This document shows positions 5,202 to 5,292 of a DNA stretch of 5,292 nucleotides, piece by piece. Position numbers and translations under genes: made by a program. Numbering within the stretch: the stretch's first letter is position 1; every line of letters starts with the position of its first letter. The DNA is from an uncultured Prevotella sp. GTDB taxonomy: Bacteria; Bacteroidota; Bacteroidia; Bacteroidales; Bacteroidaceae. The stretch is taken from assembly GCA_900318855.1 (NCBI GenBank), contig ONMG01000228.1:1-5292 (forward strand), in the 5' to 3' direction. A model generated the notes under the pieces. That model saw nothing but the letters and a program-made list of their open reading frames with translations, was not told where the DNA came from and did no database searches.

Positions 5202-5292
5202 AAGCAAAACTCTTGTCATTCATGTCCTTGCTCGTAAACTCGCTCAGGTTACCAGCTTTTTCATATATCTTAATATTCTTAACTGTATAGGT
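5200..5292 (-). CDS. C-terminal end of a convergent gene, function unknown
   Basis: On the minus strand the frame is open from the right edge for 30 codons to TAA at 5202-5200. It reads YTVKNIKIYEKAGNL, then SEFTSKDMNDKSFA. The alternating hydrophobic and polar residues (YTVKNIKIYE) look like a terminal beta-strand or beta-hairpin. I do not recognise the family. Thirty open codons could occur by chance (roughly one in four for a random frame), but the protein-like composition and the position of the stop right beside the terminator support a real gene end. The rest lies beyond the window. Confidence 0.5.
   Translation of the reverse strand, partial: TYTVKNIKIYEKAGNLSEFTSKDMNDKSFA

Overview
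The window looks like chromosomal DNA from a member of the Bacteroidales, most likely Prevotella or a close relative. Three things point there. Two upstream regions carry the Bacteroidetes-type -7 element TAnnTTTG (TAACTTTG on the minus strand at 1541-1548, TAATTTTG on the plus strand at 2991-2998). None of the start codons checked has a Shine-Dalgarno site. The encoded proteins are typical of the group: Sec-exported enzymes, two of them with a glutamine directly after the predicted signal peptidase cleavage site. The genus is inference.

Left part (1-2499, all minus strand). In transcription order this holds: a 61-codon remnant of an exported SagB-type nitroreductase (2314-2499); an intact cytoplasmic alpha/beta-hydrolase (1637-2317) whose ATG overlaps the remnant's stop as ATGA; an exported metallophosphoesterase with a purple-acid-phosphatase-like N-terminal domain (309-1511) and its own good promoter; and the first 71 codons of another exported protein that runs off the left edge (1-214), possibly a six-hairpin glycosidase. 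A strong hairpin without a T-tract (252-288) lies between the last two.

Middle (2500-3042). This is a divergent intergenic region of about 540 bp. It holds a perfect 17-bp palindrome (2549-2565), a small imperfect inverted repeat (2674-2702), three degenerate copies of a roughly 22-bp motif at 41-42 bp spacing (2744-2848), a plus-strand promoter -7 element (2991-2998) and a small leader hairpin (3006-3023). I see no convincing gene in it.

Right part (3043-5292). One complete exported S9-family serine peptidase (3043-5109, plus strand), close to dipeptidyl peptidase 5 of oral Bacteroidetes, is followed by a long-loop terminator. The last 30 codons of a convergent minus-strand gene enter from the right edge (5200-5292).

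The genes do not form an obvious dedicated system. They are ordinary envelope and periplasmic catabolic enzymes. The most interesting point is the junction at 2317, where a decayed nitroreductase now acts as the leader and coupling ORF of an esterase. The unexplained repeats in the divergent intergenic region come next.
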